In this document: positions 7,606 to 16,308 of the stretch, piece after piece | Layout of the letters: each line of letters begins with the position of its first letter | How positions within the stretch are numbered: the first letter of the stretch is position 1 | NCBI GenBank assembly: GCA_036321795.1 | Contig: JAWQCY010000004.1 | Span: 124,001-188,000 of the forward strand | Source of the DNA: CAKVON01 sp902475665 | GTDB taxonomy: Bacteria > Actinomycetota > Coriobacteriia > Coriobacteriales > Atopobiaceae | Direction: 5' to 3' | DNA: 64,000 bases | Notes under the pieces: model-generated | Databases searched by the model: none | What the model was told of the DNA's origin: nothing | The model's input: the letters and a program-made list of their open reading frames with translations, nothing else | Program-made: the position numbers and the translations under genes

Positions 7606-8176
7606 CCGGCTCCTCGATCTTGGGCTTGATGATGCCGTAGCCGCCGTTCTTGCGACGGTACGCGACGTTGGTCAGACCCGTGGTGGCGTTGGTGAAGACG
7701 TAGAAGTCGTGACCGATGAGGTCGATCTCGACCAGCGCCTGCTCCTCGGTCATGGGCGTGAGGTCGATGACCTTCTCGCGAACGAGCTCGTCGTCCTCGT
7801 CGCCGCCCTCGATGAGGTCGGCCAGGTCGGTGGAGGTGGGCTCGGGCGCGGGCGCGGCGGCGCGCTGACGACGGTCGACGACGCGCGTCTTGTACTTGCG
7901 AAGCTGACGGGTGACCTTGTCGGCCGCGACGTCGATGGCGGCGTACATGTCGGTTTGGGCGGCAACCACGCGGACGACGCTGTCGCGCACGAAGACGGTG
8001 ACCTCGACGACCTGGTTGTCCGGGTTGGAGGGGTTCTTGTCGACGCGGAGCACGACGTCGCAGGACATCGGCTTGATGTCGAACACCTTGAGGGCGTCGC
8101 CGATCTTCTCGTCAACATAGGAGCGCAGGGCGTCGGTAACCGTGACCTTGCGACCAGAGACCTTGATGTCGACCAT
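7598..8176 (-). CDS. hpf: Ribosome hibernation promoting factor, long form
   Basis: Residues 1-100 are the S30AE/RaiA domain (MVDIKVSGRKVTVTDALRSY, then DMYAAIDVAADKVTRQLRKYK). After an acidic linker the C-terminal dimerisation domain of long HPF follows (about 135-190; PMTEEQALVEIDLIGHDFYVF, NVAYRRKNGGYGIIKP). At 192 residues it has the normal length for long HPF, which forms 100S ribosome dimers in resting cells. GGGAGG lies 8 bases before the ATG. A binding-protein gene and a structured RNA separate it from comFC upstream. Confidence 0.95.
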   Translation of the reverse strand: MVDIKVSGRKVTVTDALRSYVDEKIGDALKVFDIKPMSCDVVLRVDKNPSNPDNQVVEVTVFVRDSVVRVVAAQTDMYAAIDVAADKVTRQLRKYKTRVVDRRQRAAAPAPEPTSTDLADLIEGGDEDDELVREKVIDLTPMTEEQALVEIDLIGHDFYVFTNATTGLTNVAYRRKNGGYGIIKPKIEEPDE

Positions 8177-8292
8177 AGGGACCTCCCGTTTGTGGCCTAT
8201 AGATGCACCCGGCGATGCGGGCCTTGCCTAACGGGGTAATACCCATTCGCGCGGCCGTGCGTCGCGGCAAGGCACAATATGCCGTCCGCCGA

Positions 8293-9264
8293 TTAGAACC
8301 CGTCGACCGCGTTGGAACCGGCGGTCGAGCCATCCTGCGGACCCTCGCCGGTACCCTCGGAGCCGACGGAGGCCGCACGGGTCTTGGCGTCCTCGTCGAG
8401 CTCGACGCCCTGGATGACGGTCGACTCGTCGAGCTTGGGCAGGCTACCGAGCCAGCGGGCGCGCACCAGGTCGTAGGTTCCGTCCTGGGAGGCGCCGTCC
8501 CACGCGGCCTTGACCGCGTCGATGAGGGCGGTGTTGGTCGAGTCGACGGCCACGCCGATGACGGTCGGGGTGTCGAGCGTGCCCGCCAGGCCGACGCCGT
8601 CGTAGGAGGCGGCCAGGTAGGCGCCCGAATAGGCGTCGCAGGCGACGTAGTCGACCTCGCCGGCGTCAAGCGCCTTGAAGGCCTCGTTGAGGTTGGTGTA
8701 GGTCTTGGTCGTGGCACCCAGGTTGGAACCCTCGACCGCGGCCTGGGAGGCCGAGTCGCCCTGCACGCCCACGGTCTTGCCCGAGACGTCGGCGAGCGCG
8801 GACGTGGATGCCTCGCCCTTGTGGAACAGGGCGACGGCGGTCTGCGAGTAGTCGCCGACGGTGGTGGCGCCCTGGGCGCCGTCATCCTCGATGCGGGTGA
8901 CGACGTCGCACTGCTTGCCCAGAAGCGCCGCGGAGGCGTCGTTGACCACGACGAACTTGACCTGCAGGCCCATGTGGTCGGCCAAAATAGATCCCAGGTC
9001 GACGTCGAGGCCCATGACCTTGTCGTCGTCGAGCACGCAGTAGGGCACGTTGGAGCCGTCCGTCACGACGCCGACGGTGAGGGTGCCCTCCTCCACCAGG
9101 GCGGAGGCGTCGACCGTCGGGCTCAGGGCCTGCGCCGCGGCCTTGCGGGCGTCCTCCACGCTGCCGACGCCGCCGGGAAGCGGGCCGGCACAGCCCGCGG
9201 CCGAGAGGGTGACGGCCATGGCGACGGCGAGCGCGGCGATCCTGGTTGGGTTGGGGTGGCGCAT
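8293..9264 (-). CDS. Amino-acid-type ABC transporter substrate-binding lipoprotein
   Basis: A signal peptide with lipobox LSAAGC (Cys24) directs it to lipid attachment. The mature part is a family 3 solute-binding protein: EEGTLTVGVVTDGSNVPYC, DDKVMGLDVDLGSILADHMG, VGVQGDSASQAAV and DAVKAAWDGASQDGTYD. No permease or ATPase gene lies beside it, so its transporter is elsewhere or it acts as a sensor partner. The last 30 residues are a Ser/Gly/Thr-rich tail not usual for the family. Transcription probably starts at the promoter at 9623-9651, which would give a leader of about 350 bases. Confidence 0.85.
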   Translation of the reverse strand: MRHPNPTRIAALAVAMAVTLSAAGCAGPLPGGVGSVEDARKAAAQALSPTVDASALVEEGTLTVGVVTDGSNVPYCVLDDDKVMGLDVDLGSILADHMGLQVKFVVVNDASAALLGKQCDVVTRIEDDGAQGATTVGDYSQTAVALFHKGEASTSALADVSGKTVGVQGDSASQAAVEGSNLGATTKTYTNLNEAFKALDAGEVDYVACDAYSGAYLAASYDGVGLAGTLDTPTVIGVAVDSTNTALIDAVKAAWDGASQDGTYDLVRARWLGSLPKLDESTVIQGVELDEDAKTRAASVGSEGTGEGPQDGSTAGSNAVDGF

Positions 9265-9419
9265 GTGTGGCCTTCCTGTCCCTTGTCGTGGCGGCCGACG
9301 GGCCGCACGTACTTCTCGCCCGGGAAGGTTGGGAGCCGGGCGACGCTATGCCAAACAGTGTTCTTCTGCCAGCTGACCTGGTATTTGACCCCACACTCGC
9401 GCACCGGGGATTTTGCTTC

Positions 9420-9617
9420 GGACGCCGCGGCGTCCCCCACTACTGACCCTCTCGCCCGCGGGGACGGATTCCCCTTATGTATGACGGGCGGTACGGCTTA
9501 CCTCTAGGACGAGCCATGCTCGCCCGGACGCGCACGCCCGGACTTACGTGGATCCCTTTGCCCTCGTCTGGCATGGACTTGGGCTTGCGCCCGCAACCAC
9601 AGACCTGGAGAAGAACC
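9420..9617 (-). ncRNA. Structured leader or non-coding RNA, candidate raiA RNA
   Basis: Between comFC and the binding-protein gene lie 390 bases with no plausible gene. About 6 bases after an extended -10 box the minus strand shows a run of stable hairpins: GGGC-GCAA-GCCC with a GNRA loop (9592-9581), GGGCGAGC-ATG-GCTCGTCC (9525-9507), GGTA/TACC (near 9500), GGGGA/TCCCC (9474-9460) and GGACGCC-GC-GGCGTCC (9435-9420). The raiA RNA motif (about 200 bases, Firmicutes and Actinobacteria) is, from memory, typically found between comFC and raiA/hpf genes; here hpf is one gene further. Identification is by context and size, not by a covariance match. Confidence 0.45.
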
Positions 9618-9622
9618 TGTCG

Positions 9623-9651
9623 ATTATACCAGCTGGATGTTTCGGCAAACG
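9623..9651 (-). promoter_or_regulatory. Extended -10 promoter for the structured RNA
   Basis: TATAAT (minus strand, 9628-9623) is preceded by TGG, giving an extended -10 element. A weak -35 (TTTGCC or CGTTTG) lies 15-17 bases upstream within the end of comFC. The start would be near 9617. Confidence 0.6.
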
Positions 9652-9654
9652 AAC

Positions 9655-10422
9655 TTACCATACCCTTGCAAAACCACACGCCGAGACGTCGCGCGCACCC
9701 GCGGACAGCAGCGCCCGCGAGCACGCCGCCAGGCTCGCCCCCGTGGTAACGACGTCGTCCACAAGAAGCAAGCTCGCACCCGCCACGTCGTCGACCACGC
9801 GCACGCTCGAGGCCAGGTTCTTCTCGCGATCCGAGCGCGAAAGCTCGCGCTGGTCCCGAGAAGGACCGCGTACCAGCACGTCCGCCACGCCGACGCCCAG
9901 GTAGCGCGACAGCGCGTGGGCGACGAGCTCCATGTGGTCGAAGCCGCGGCGTGCGTATGCGGCGGCAGTCGCGGGCACGAACGCTATCGCGTCCGGGGTC
10001 GCGGGGCGGGGCGGGGCGTGCCCATCGACGCCGCCACAGGCATCGGCCCAGGCAGCAGCCTCGTCCAGGGCACATGCCATGGCGGCCGCCATGACGGGGG
10101 CCAGGCGGGTCTCGTGCGCGTCCTTGAGGGTGGTGACCATGCGCGCCGAGGCGTCACCGAAGTCGGTGGCGCAGACCGTGACGGGCGCCGACCACTCGCG
10201 CTTGCAGGCGGTGCAGGTTATGTGGCCGTAGGGAGCGCCGCACAACGGGCAGGCATGCCGTTGGTCGACCCAGCCCAGGTTGCGGGCGCACTCCGGGCAC
10301 AAAAGGGTGCCGGGCTCGCCGCACCACACGCAGCGCGTGGGCCAGACGGCCTCGGCAAGGCCGTACAGCAGCCTGGCCGCGACCCACTCGACGCGACTTG
10401 CGGAATCGTCCCCAAAAAGCAT
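9655..10422 (-). CDS. comFC: ComF family protein (ComFC-like phosphoribosyltransferase-fold competence factor)
   Basis: The N-terminus carries zinc knuckles (CVWCGEPGTLLCPECARN, then CPLCGAPYGHITCTACKRE). The C-terminal half is a type I PRTase fold with YARRGFDHMELVAHALSRYL and the phosphate loop LLLVDDVVTTGASL. ComFC/GntX proteins are needed for natural transformation in several bacteria, probably acting in the cytoplasm on incoming single-stranded DNA. The start at 10422 has GAGGGGG upstream. The gene carries one GAGAAGGAC motif (9858-9866). It is last in a minus-strand run metG-rsmA-tatD-CPBP-comFC. Confidence 0.88.
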   Translation of the reverse strand: MLFGDDSASRVEWVAARLLYGLAEAVWPTRCVWCGEPGTLLCPECARNLGWVDQRHACPLCGAPYGHITCTACKREWSAPVTVCATDFGDASARMVTTLKDAHETRLAPVMAAAMACALDEAAAWADACGGVDGHAPPRPATPDAIAFVPATAAAYARRGFDHMELVAHALSRYLGVGVADVLVRGPSRDQRELSRSDREKNLASSVRVVDDVAGASLLLVDDVVTTGASLAACSRALLSAGARDVSACGFARVW

Positions 10423-10473
10423 GCGACCCCCTCGCGCATACGCGCGACGGGGTCGCCTTGGGTTAGGTGAAGC

Positions 10474-11466
10474 CTAGCACTGCGGCAGGCGGGGCGCACC
10501 GTCCTTCTCGGCAGGCGTGGAGGGGTCGGGCGGGACCTGGGCCGAGCCCGACTTGGGGCGCGCGGGCGGAAGCCAGCCGTAGCGGGGCAGCTGGGCCTCG
10601 CGCAGCATGCGGATGCCACCGATGACCAGCGGGAGCTGCAGCGCGATCACGAATACGTAGTAGGCACAGGTGGCCTGGGCGACCTTGGCCGACTCGGTCG
10701 TGACGTACTCGGTGACGAGGTTGGGAACGAACAGCGTCGAGCTGAGCGTGAGCGCGAAGTCCCAGAAGCCGTGCACGAAGGCGCTGGGCCACGGGCTCTC
10801 GGTGCGTACGGCCAGGCAAGCGAAGTAGAATCCCAGGCTTCCCGCCTGCAGGAACTTGAGGACCATCTGGGCCTTGGTCAGCGGGTCGTCGTTCTCGGGG
10901 AAGGTCAGGTGCGCCAGGCCAAAGACCACCGACCCCACAAGCACCGCGCGCACGACGCCTGACCTGCGCCCGCCGCGGCGCGCGAGCATGCCGCCCACAA
11001 CCAGGCCGCGAAACAGCGCTTCCTCCAGGATGCCGATGGACGCGCACAACGCGAGCGTCAGCAGCACCTGGACCGGCCAATACGGCAGGAGCCTCTCCCC
11101 GCCGCCGAGGGTCCCCCACAAGGAGAGCGAGCCCAGGCACAAAGGCACCAGCATCGCCCACCACGAGCGGCGAAGCATCAGCCCCAGGTCCTCGCGGCGC
11201 ACGCGCAGGACGCGCCAGCCGCCCAGCAAGACCAGGGCCTCGACGCAGAGAAGTGCGCAGACACCCTCGCAGATCAGGTCGCAGACCAAGTCGAAGTTGT
11301 CGAGCCCGCCGATCAGCGGATGCAGCAGCTGCCTGAGGCCGACGAAGACGTAGCCCTGGGCGAGAATCAGCACGACGGCGAGTGCCGCGCATATTCCGGC
11401 GATGTGGCGCAGGCGCCTGGGGCGGGCGGGCGTGGCGTCGAGCGGCGGCAGGACCTCTTCTCTCAT
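10474..11466 (-). CDS. CPBP family intramembrane metalloprotease
   Basis: A polytopic membrane protein of 330 residues with about eight helices. The CPBP/Abi motifs are EEALFRG (catalytic Glu pair and Arg), GLAHLTF (His) and FVHGFWDFAL (His). Members process prenylated or bacteriocin-related peptides, or confer immunity; the bacterial substrate is unknown. The last 35 residues are a cytoplasmic Pro/Ser-rich tail that contains TPAEKDG, encoded by a full copy of the CCTGCCGAGAAGGAC motif (10501-10515). Confidence 0.8.
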   Translation of the reverse strand: MREEVLPPLDATPARPRRLRHIAGICAALAVVLILAQGYVFVGLRQLLHPLIGGLDNFDLVCDLICEGVCALLCVEALVLLGGWRVLRVRREDLGLMLRRSWWAMLVPLCLGSLSLWGTLGGGERLLPYWPVQVLLTLALCASIGILEEALFRGLVVGGMLARRGGRRSGVVRAVLVGSVVFGLAHLTFPENDDPLTKAQMVLKFLQAGSLGFYFACLAVRTESPWPSAFVHGFWDFALTLSSTLFVPNLVTEYVTTESAKVAQATCAYYVFVIALQLPLVIGGIRMLREAQLPRYGWLPPARPKSGSAQVPPDPSTPAEKDGAPRLPQC

Positions 11467-11474
11467 TCGTCCTC

Positions 11475-12572
11475 CTAACGTGCGGCGTCAGACGGCACGG
11501 CCACGTGCAGGTCGAACAAGTCGCAGGCGTTGGACCACAGTGCCTCGAGGGTGTCGGCCGCAGGCGCGACCCCCGCCTGGGCGCGGACCTCGGACAGGCG
11601 CGCGGCGGTGATGCCGACCATCGCCGGCTCGCACTCCTGGCCGCGCAGCGGCACGGGAGCCATGTACGGCGAGTCCGTCTCGGACAGGATCAGGTTGGCG
11701 GGGCACAGCGCCGCTGCCTCGCGGATGTCGTCGGAGCGGTTGAACGTGGCCGCGCCGCCAAACGCCACGTGGCAGCCCAGACGCACGAACGGCTCCAGCA
11801 CCGCGGGCCCCGACGTAAAGCAATGCAGGTCGCAACCCCTTTCGGGGATGCCGTCCTCCCCCAGCACGCGCTCGGCCAGGGCGTGCGCGGAGCACACGGG
11901 GTCGTCGGACGCGTCGCGGATGTGCAGCTCGCAGGGCAGGCCCGCGTCGCGCGCGATGGCAAGCTGCTCACGGAAGGCCCTCTCCTGCAGGGCGGGGTCG
12001 GCCTCGTTGTAGGGACCGTAGTCCAACCCGATCTCGCCCACGCCGACGCAGCGTCCGCTGCCGAGAAGGACCTCGAGCTCGCGGCGCACGTCGACGCCGG
12101 CGTCACTCGTACCGCGGACCCACTCGGGACCGCCGTACGGGTGGACGCCCGCGACGATGCGCACCCACTCGAGCGGCTCGGGCACGTCGGCGCGACCCTC
12201 GAACGCGGGCGGGACCAGGCCGCGGCGCGCGTACTCGTCCAGAAGCCCATGCGCACGGTCGACCGACTCGTCGAGCCAGGCAAGCAGCTCGGAAGCCGTC
12301 CGCCAGCGCCCGCCGAGGTCGGCCACGGGATCCACCGGGACCACCAGCATGCGCACGCCCGCGAGCGCGGCGCGGGCCAGAGCGACCGACGCGTCCATCG
12401 TCTCCAGGCAGGTGACGTGCCCATGGCTGTCGGCCAGGGGCGAGACCGGCGCGGGCACCAGGCGCACACGCCCCTTTCGGTCGTGGAACAGCTCGCCGTC
12501 GGCAAGCGTGAGCGCGGCGAGGTCCGGGTGCTCGCGGCTAGCCACGTGCCCCGTCCCTTCGCCCGTCCGCAT
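11475..12572 (-). CDS. tatD: TatD family metal-dependent DNase
   Basis: TIM-barrel hydrolase with the TatD metal ligands: ADSHGHV (HxH), VGVGEIGLDYG (Glu), CELHIRDAS (His), DLHCFTSG (His) and LSETDSPYMAPVP (Asp). An N-terminal extension of about 50 residues precedes the first motif. I chose the ATG at 12572, with GGGGGAG upstream, which overlaps the end of rsmA by 35 bases; the GTG at 12545 is an alternative. The order metG-rsmA-tatD (with rsmA also called ksgA) is common in bacteria. Full motif copy GCTGCCGAGAAGGAC at 12057-12071. Confidence 0.88.
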   Translation of the reverse strand: MRTGEGTGHVASREHPDLAALTLADGELFHDRKGRVRLVPAPVSPLADSHGHVTCLETMDASVALARAALAGVRMLVVPVDPVADLGGRWRTASELLAWLDESVDRAHGLLDEYARRGLVPPAFEGRADVPEPLEWVRIVAGVHPYGGPEWVRGTSDAGVDVRRELEVLLGSGRCVGVGEIGLDYGPYNEADPALQERAFREQLAIARDAGLPCELHIRDASDDPVCSAHALAERVLGEDGIPERGCDLHCFTSGPAVLEPFVRLGCHVAFGGAATFNRSDDIREAAALCPANLILSETDSPYMAPVPLRGQECEPAMVGITAARLSEVRAQAGVAPAADTLEALWSNACDLFDLHVAVPSDAAR

Positions 12573-13509
12573 GCGAGGCTCCCCCACGCACGGGCGCCAC
12601 GCCCGCGGCCCCGGCGCAGGCAAGCTCGCGCGCCAGGCGCACGAAGTCGTCGCGACGCAGGGACTCGGCACGGGCGCGGGCGTCGATCCCGCAGGCCTCG
12701 AACGCGGAGTCGAGCGCCACCTTGTCGAACCCCTTCGCGGACATCGAGTTGCGAATCGTCTTGCGACGCTGGGCGAACGCCGCGTCGATCACGTTTGCGC
12801 AGGTGAGAAGTTCGTCGTCCGACAACTGGTGTTGGTCGTCGGGGTCGCACGCGCTCGCACGGTCGATCCTGACCACTGCCGAGTCCACGTGCGGGGGCGG
12901 CATGAAGTTGCCGGGGCCCACCTCGAAGCGGCCCGTGACCTGGCCATAGAGCTGCAGCTTGGCGGTATAGGCACCAAAGTCGCGGCTGCCCGGCGTGGCG
13001 GCGATGCGGTCGGCGACCTCCGCCTGGACCATGACGACAGTCGAGCGGATGGACGGCATCTGCTGCATGAACTTGAGGATCAGCGTTGCCGCCACCTGGT
13101 AGGGCAGGTTCGAGACGAACTTGTTGGGCATCGCGGCCGCGGGAACCTTGCCGAGCGAGGCCACGGCATCGGCCACATCCTCGGGCGCGACGCGCAGGGC
13201 GTCGCCCATGAGCAGCGCGAACTTCTCGGAATCGCGGGCGCACGTCGAGGCGAGCACCTGCTCGAGCTCGTGGTCGGCCTCGAGCGACACCACGGCCGAG
13301 CAGGCCTCCAGCATCGCCACCGTCAGGGTGCCGATGCCGGGGCCCACCTCGAGCACGACGTCGTCGGGGCCAAGCTCCGCAAGGTCGCAGATCTTCTCGA
13401 TAATCGTATCGTTGACCAGGAAGTTCTGTCCCAGGCGATGCTTGGTTGCAAGGCCGAACTCCTCGAGGACCGCGCGGGTCGCCGAGGGCGTGGCCAGACG
13501 CGAGCGCAT
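12538..13509 (-). CDS. rsmA: 16S rRNA dimethyladenosine transferase RsmA/KsgA
   Basis: SAM-dependent methyltransferase that dimethylates two adjacent adenines in helix 45 of 16S rRNA. Motifs are KHRLGQNFLVND, VLEVGPGIGTLT (SAM site), FVSNLPYQVAATLIL (NLPY catalytic motif) and FAQRRKTIRNS. The ATG at 13509 lies one base after the metG stop, indicating coupling. The C-terminus runs on about 40 residues beyond the conserved core in an Ala/Gly-rich tail that overlaps tatD. Confidence 0.95.
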   Translation of the reverse strand: MRSRLATPSATRAVLEEFGLATKHRLGQNFLVNDTIIEKICDLAELGPDDVVLEVGPGIGTLTVAMLEACSAVVSLEADHELEQVLASTCARDSEKFALLMGDALRVAPEDVADAVASLGKVPAAAMPNKFVSNLPYQVAATLILKFMQQMPSIRSTVVMVQAEVADRIAATPGSRDFGAYTAKLQLYGQVTGRFEVGPGNFMPPPHVDSAVVRIDRASACDPDDQHQLSDDELLTCANVIDAAFAQRRKTIRNSMSAKGFDKVALDSAFEACGIDARARAESLRRDDFVRLARELACAGAAGVAPVRGGASHADGRRDGARG

Positions 13510-13510
13510 C

Positions 13511-15130
13511 CTACTTCTTGTCCGTGGCCAGGCGCGGGAAGAGAGCGTCGCCCTTGGTGACCTCGACGCCACCGGCGATGCCGCCCCACTCGCAGGCCGC
13601 GGCCAGGTCGCTGGTGTCAACCTCGGCCTCGAGCGACATGCGGCGCAGGACCTCGGCAGAGGTCTCGGGCATGAACGGCGACAGCAGGTGGGCGCAGATG
13701 CGGATGGACTCGAGCAGGTTGGCGATGATGTCGACCAGCTCGCCGGCACGGGCCTCGTCCTTGGCAACGGCCCACGGGGTCGAGTCCTCGATGTAGTGGT
13801 TGGCGGCGTGGACGAGCTCCATCACGACGTCCTTGGCGCCGACGTAGTCCATGACGTCCATGCGCTCGGCATAGCGCCGCTCGATGCCCGTTGCGATGGC
13901 GCGCAGTGGGTTGTCCCTCTGGGCCCAACCGGACTCGAGCTCGGGGGTCTTGCCGTCGAAGTACTTGGCGCTCATGTTGAGGGAGCGCGACACCAGGTTG
14001 CCCCAGCTGTTGGCCAGATCGGCGTTGTAGACCTGCTCCATGCGCTCGAAGCTGATGGCGGAGTCCTCGCCGTGCGCCACGTCGGTCATGAAGTAGTAGC
14101 GGTAGCCCTCGACGCCCAGCAGGTCGACGACGTCCTGCGGCGCGATCGCGTTGCCGCGGGACTTGGACATCTTCTCGGCCTTGCCGGTCTCGGCGTTGCG
14201 GACCGTGAGGAAGCCGTGCGCGAAGACGTGCTCGGGCAGGGGCTCGCCGATGGCCATGAGCATGGCCGGCCAGATGACGCAGTGGAAGCGGATGATGTCC
14301 TTGCCGACCACGTGGTACTGCGCGGGCCAGCGGTGGGCGTACTCGTCCTTGGAGGCGTCGTCGTCCAGGCTGTAGCCCACGGCGGTCATGTAGTTGAGAA
14401 GTGCGTCGAACCACACGTAGGTCACGTGCTCGTCGTCAAAGGGCACGGGGATGCCCCAGTCGAAGCTGGTACGGCTGACGGACAGGTCGTTCAGGCCGCC
14501 CTCGACGAAGCTGCGGACCTCGTTCATGCGGAAGGACGGCTGGACGAAGTCGGGGTGCTCGTCGTAGAGGGCGAGCAGCTTGTCCTGGAAGGCGGAGAGC
14601 TTGAAGAAGTAGGACTCCTCCTGCACGCGCTCCAGCGGGCGGCCGCAATCCGGGCACAGGTGCTGACCGGGGGTCTCGTGCTCCTCGTCGGACTTCTTGA
14701 CCTGGTTCTCGGTGAAGTAGGTCTCCTCAGGGACGCAGTACCAGCCGTCGTAGCTGCCCTTGTACAGGTAGCCGGACTCCTTCATGCGCTCCCACAGGTA
14801 CTGGACCGCGTGGTGCTGGCGCGGCTCGGTGGTGCGGATGAAGTCGTCGTTGGAGATCTCGAGCTGCTGCCAGAGGTTCTTGAACAGCGGCGCCTGCGAG
14901 TCGCACCAGGCCTGCGGCGTGTCGAAGCCGTGGTTGGCCGCGGCCTCGGCGACCTTCTCGCCATGCTCGTCCATGCCGGTCAGGAACTTGACGTCGTAGC
15001 CGGCCGCGCGGCGGTAGCGGGCCTGGACGTCGCAGAGCATCGTGCAGTACGCGGTTCCCAGGTGGGGCGCCGCGTTGACGTAGTAGATGGGGGTGGTGAT
15101 GTAGAAGGAAGGCTTCTGGTCGTTTGCCAT
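13511..15130 (-). CDS. metG: Methionyl-tRNA synthetase
   Basis: Class I aminoacyl-tRNA synthetase, 539 residues. Seen are ITTPIYYVNAAPHLGTAY (HIGH-type site, here HLGT), LTGMDEHGEKV, the zinc knuckle CPDCGRP, YVWFDALLNYM, and the KMSKS loop as EKMSKSRGN. There is no C-terminal tRNA-binding EMAP domain, as in the shorter MetG form. The start ATG at 15130 is preceded by GAGGAGTC. It heads the run to rsmA and tatD and is divergent from a LysR gene. Confidence 0.96.
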   Translation of the reverse strand: MANDQKPSFYITTPIYYVNAAPHLGTAYCTMLCDVQARYRRAAGYDVKFLTGMDEHGEKVAEAAANHGFDTPQAWCDSQAPLFKNLWQQLEISNDDFIRTTEPRQHHAVQYLWERMKESGYLYKGSYDGWYCVPEETYFTENQVKKSDEEHETPGQHLCPDCGRPLERVQEESYFFKLSAFQDKLLALYDEHPDFVQPSFRMNEVRSFVEGGLNDLSVSRTSFDWGIPVPFDDEHVTYVWFDALLNYMTAVGYSLDDDASKDEYAHRWPAQYHVVGKDIIRFHCVIWPAMLMAIGEPLPEHVFAHGFLTVRNAETGKAEKMSKSRGNAIAPQDVVDLLGVEGYRYYFMTDVAHGEDSAISFERMEQVYNADLANSWGNLVSRSLNMSAKYFDGKTPELESGWAQRDNPLRAIATGIERRYAERMDVMDYVGAKDVVMELVHAANHYIEDSTPWAVAKDEARAGELVDIIANLLESIRICAHLLSPFMPETSAEVLRRMSLEAEVDTSDLAAACEWGGIAGGVEVTKGDALFPRLATDKK

Positions 15131-15189
15131 TGATGACTCCTCATGACGGATGGATGGCATGGGCGCCGTTTGCGCCGCGTCAGTAACCG

Positions 15190-15199
15190 TACAATTGTA
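15190..15199. promoter_or_regulatory. Overlapping divergent -10 region (TACAATTGTA)
   Basis: The perfect palindrome TACAATTGTA in the 117-bp gap between metG (-) and the LysR gene (+) gives TACAAT in both directions. It could serve as -10 box for both transcripts. On the plus strand TTTGCG lies 15 bases upstream as a poor -35. Confidence 0.4.
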
Positions 15200-15247
15200 G
15201 CGCGGACGCACGGGTTCGCGACGCAGGTAACGGACGGGAGGCGCCAC

Positions 15248-16162
15248 ATGACACTTCAGCAGCTGAGATACGCGATCGCCGTGGCCGACGCGGGCTCGAT
15301 CACGGCCGCGGCGGCAAGGCTGTTCATCGCGCAGCCGAGCCTGTCGAAGGCGCTTTCGGAGCTCGAGGCCGAGATGGGCGTCACGATCTTCGAGCGCTCG
15401 GCACGCGGCGTGCGCCCAACCGAGGACGGCACGCGCTTTCTGAGCTACGCGCGGCAGGTCGTCGAGCAGGCCGACCTTCTGGAGAGCCAGTTCGTGCACG
15501 GGACGCCCGTGCGCCGCGTGTTCGCGGTGTCGAGCCAACACTACGCGTTCGTCGTAAACGCCTTCGTCGAGTTGGTGCGCGAGATCGGTCGCGAGCGATA
15601 CGAGTTCTCGCTGCGCGAGGGCACGACCGCCGGCATCATCGACGACGTGCGCACGCAGCGCAGCGAGGTGGGAGTTATCTACCGCAGCGAGTTCAACCGC
15701 GAGGTCATCACGGGTGCGGTGCGCCGCGCCGACCTGCGCTTCGAGCCGCTGTTCGTGGCCGCGCCCCACGTGTTCGTGAGCCGCACCTCCCCTTTGGCAG
15801 GGCGCGAGAGCGTGACGCTGGACGACCTGGCCCCGTTCCCGCGGCTGTCCTACGACCAGGGGACGCAGAACTCCTTCTACTTCAGCGAGGAGCTGCACCC
15901 CACCCAGATGGTGGACAAGCAGATCGTCGTGACGGACCGCGCCACCCTCTTCAACTTGCTGATCGGCCTGGACGGGTACACGATCTCGTCGGGCATCCTT
16001 TCGGCCGACCTCAACGGCGAGGACATCGTCTCGGTGCCGCTCGAAAGCGACGAGCGGATGGAGGTCGGCCTTCTGCGCCTGGCGGGACGTCCGCTGTCGC
16101 CCGTGGCCGCGCGCTACGTCGAGCACCTGCGCGAGTACGTGGCGGGCTACCTCCGGGGGTAG
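15248..16162 (+). CDS. LysR family transcriptional regulator
   Basis: The N-terminal winged helix (LQQLRYAIAVADAGSITAAA, PSLSKALSELEAEMG) and a periplasmic-binding-like effector domain identify a LysR regulator of 304 residues. The ATG at 15248 has GGGAGG upstream. It is clearly paralogous to the LysR at 49135: both share YARQVVEQADLLE, VSSQHYAF and YFSEE. Effector unknown. The stop TAG overlaps a GAGAAGTGC motif (16162-16170). Confidence 0.9.
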   Translation: MTLQQLRYAIAVADAGSITAAAARLFIAQPSLSKALSELEAEMGVTIFERSARGVRPTEDGTRFLSYARQVVEQADLLESQFVHGTPVRRVFAVSSQHYAFVVNAFVELVREIGRERYEFSLREGTTAGIIDDVRTQRSEVGVIYRSEFNREVITGAVRRADLRFEPLFVAAPHVFVSRTSPLAGRESVTLDDLAPFPRLSYDQGTQNSFYFSEELHPTQMVDKQIVVTDRATLFNLLIGLDGYTISSGILSADLNGEDIVSVPLESDERMEVGLLRLAGRPLSPVAARYVEHLREYVAGYLRG

Positions 16163-16178
16163 AGAAGTGCCGCGGGCC
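16160..16178 (+). repeat. Motif copy fused to stop codon (TAGAGAAGTGCCGCGGG)
   Basis: The stop codon TAG and the motif share a base. Nearly the same string occurs at 39710 after the AEC transporter, and GAGAAGTGCCGCGAG also at 17824. Confidence 0.55.
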
Positions 16179-16308
16179 ACGCCCATTGACCACGCACGCC
16201 GCCCAGCGCACGCACGCTTCAAACCCAAGGGCTAGAATCCTCCCCCGTATGACGACTCGGACCGCCGCCGGCAACCGCGCGGCCCCACCTAACGAGAAGG
16301 ACCACGGA

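Noticed and set aside
9265..9654. tmRNA, RNase P RNA or SRP RNA
   Set aside because: The tRNA-like end, the RNase P core and the SRP domain IV motif were looked for on both strands and not found.
15131..16228. Extension of the metG frame upstream
   Set aside because: It is antisense to the LysR gene; MetG similarity begins right at ATG 15130.
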